Assembly: GCF_000203795.2 (NCBI RefSeq)
Contig: NW_006281099.1
Span: forward strand, 3,436,532 to 3,500,531
Origin: Batrachochytrium dendrobatidis JAM81
Lineage: Eukaryota; Chytridiomycota; Chytridiomycetes; Rhizophydiales
Length of the DNA: 64,000 nucleotides
Reading direction: 5' to 3'
The notes beneath the pieces were generated by a model. That model worked only from the letters and a program-made list of their open reading frames with translations. It searched no databases and was not told the origin of the DNA. Made by a program: the position numbers and the translations under genes. Positions 63,457 through 64,000 of the stretch are shown here, in pieces (the first letter of the stretch is position 1; every line of letters starts with the position of its first letter).

Positions 63457-64000
63457 ATGGTAAACATTACAAAAGCAAATGTTCACATACTTTCCCGACC
63501 ATCACAGACTGCTGCTATTCCCTCTCAGTCATCTGCTGTAAATAAGCCTGTAACAGATCGTTATATTGAGCCAGCAAATGCAACGTTTATTATGAACAAT
63601 TCCATACTAATCAAGAACAAAGTGGTTTTGCCAAGTAGAGTTTTTGAGCACATTGTTCAAGATGCAGATTCTGTCGCTACTACTGTCCACACTACTTTAG
63701 CTGCTGCTACAACAAACGCCAATCAATTGGTCGGACATTCACAATCACACCGAGAAGCTGAAATTTGTAAAGGACGGCCCACACATAGGTATGATTTTCG
63801 ACCTAGAGCACCTGCTTCACAAAGTGGTCAGCCTAGTGTGGCAGCTATTGATTTCAATGAGTCGGTTCAAGTTGTCAACAAGATAAATCGATTAGGCTTG
63901 AATGCAGTGCATATCACGACCCCATTTCCGAAAGCCTTGGATGATGTATGCCAAAATTCGATGAATGCCGATATCAAAGTGTTGGATTCGCTGACCAAAA
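63457..64000 (+). CDS. Partial unknown gene, 5' end only
   Basis: An open frame from the ATG at 63457 (MVNITKANVHILSRPSQTAA) runs at least 181 codons without a stop to the window end. The protein is Ser/Ala/Thr-rich at first, with EPANATFIMNNSILIKNKVV then LPSRVFEHIVQDADSV, and later YDFRPRAPASQSGQPS, then VAAIDFNESVQVVNKINRLG and LNAVHITTPFPKALDDV. I do not recognise it. It starts 178 bp after the HID1 stop on the same strand. No intron is evident so far. Confidence 0.6.
   Translation, partial: MVNITKANVHILSRPSQTAAIPSQSSAVNKPVTDRYIEPANATFIMNNSILIKNKVVLPSRVFEHIVQDADSVATTVHTTLAAATTNANQLVGHSQSHREAEICKGRPTHRYDFRPRAPASQSGQPSVAAIDFNESVQVVNKINRLGLNAVHITTPFPKALDDVCQNSMNADIKVLDSLTK

Overview
The window is nuclear DNA from a zoosporic (flagellated) fungus, most likely chytrid-like. 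The genes are AT-rich and split by many short GT-AG introns. The protein set is fungal/opisthokont (VPS45, DIM1, TRAPPC2L, ASH2, NSRP1, RRP43, HID1, NDUFS8). An axonemal outer-arm dynein intermediate chain (DNAI2 type) shows that the organism builds a motile flagellum. No rRNA, tRNA, CRISPR array or virus-like gene was recognised. Species cannot be fixed from sequence alone.

Layout: 1-2164 (-) 5' part of an F-box/WD40 ubiquitin-ligase subunit; 2863-3748 (-) maleylacetoacetate isomerase; 4136-6719 (+) SM protein VPS45; 7457-8923 (-) 18S rRNA dimethylase DIM1; 9454-10266 (-) TRAPPC2L; 10737-14254 (+) COMPASS subunit ASH2; 14496-17251 (-) unknown; 18105-20327 (-) three-KH RNA-binding protein; 20984-23932 (-) unknown low-complexity protein; 23933-26768 gene-poor; 26769-28357 (-) NSRP1; 29190-33706 (+) ABCC transporter; 34029-35943 (-) VHS/GAT-like adaptor; 36511-40552 (-) CS-domain ubiquitin protease (USP19-like); 40611-41482 (-) small basic protein with a PP1-docking-like motif; 41840-44771 (-) DNAI2; 45049-46005 (-) intronless alpha/beta hydrolase; 46290-48627 (-) F-BAR/HR1/SH3 protein; 48777-52385 (+) probable conserved flagellar protein; 52889-54112 (+) complex I NDUFS8; 54497-57724 (-) coiled-coil protein; 57848-59200 (+) exosome RRP43; 59339-63279 (+) HID1; 63457-end (+) truncated unknown gene.

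The genes form no operon-like pathway. They are ordinary eukaryotic single genes, several in tight divergent pairs (F-BAR/flagellar gene, coiled-coil gene/RRP43, TRAPPC2L/ASH2, NSRP1/ABCC). Shared themes are membrane traffic (VPS45, TRAPPC2L, HID1, VHS/GAT, F-BAR), ubiquitin (F-box, USP) and RNA (DIM1, KH, NSRP1, RRP43).

The most striking unexplained structure is a dispersed family of short, non-coding, TA-flanked inverted-repeat elements (MITE-like; terminal repeat CAGCCGTATTCACGTAAAAT), with ten copies in 64 kb. They lie only in introns, promoters and spacers. One copy sits on the start codon of DIM1 and appears to supply its ATG; two others fill divergent promoters; two lie in introns. A second theme is at least three well-supported GC-AG introns. 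All exon joins were made by eye from splice signals, reading phase and family knowledge; none was checked against transcripts or databases.
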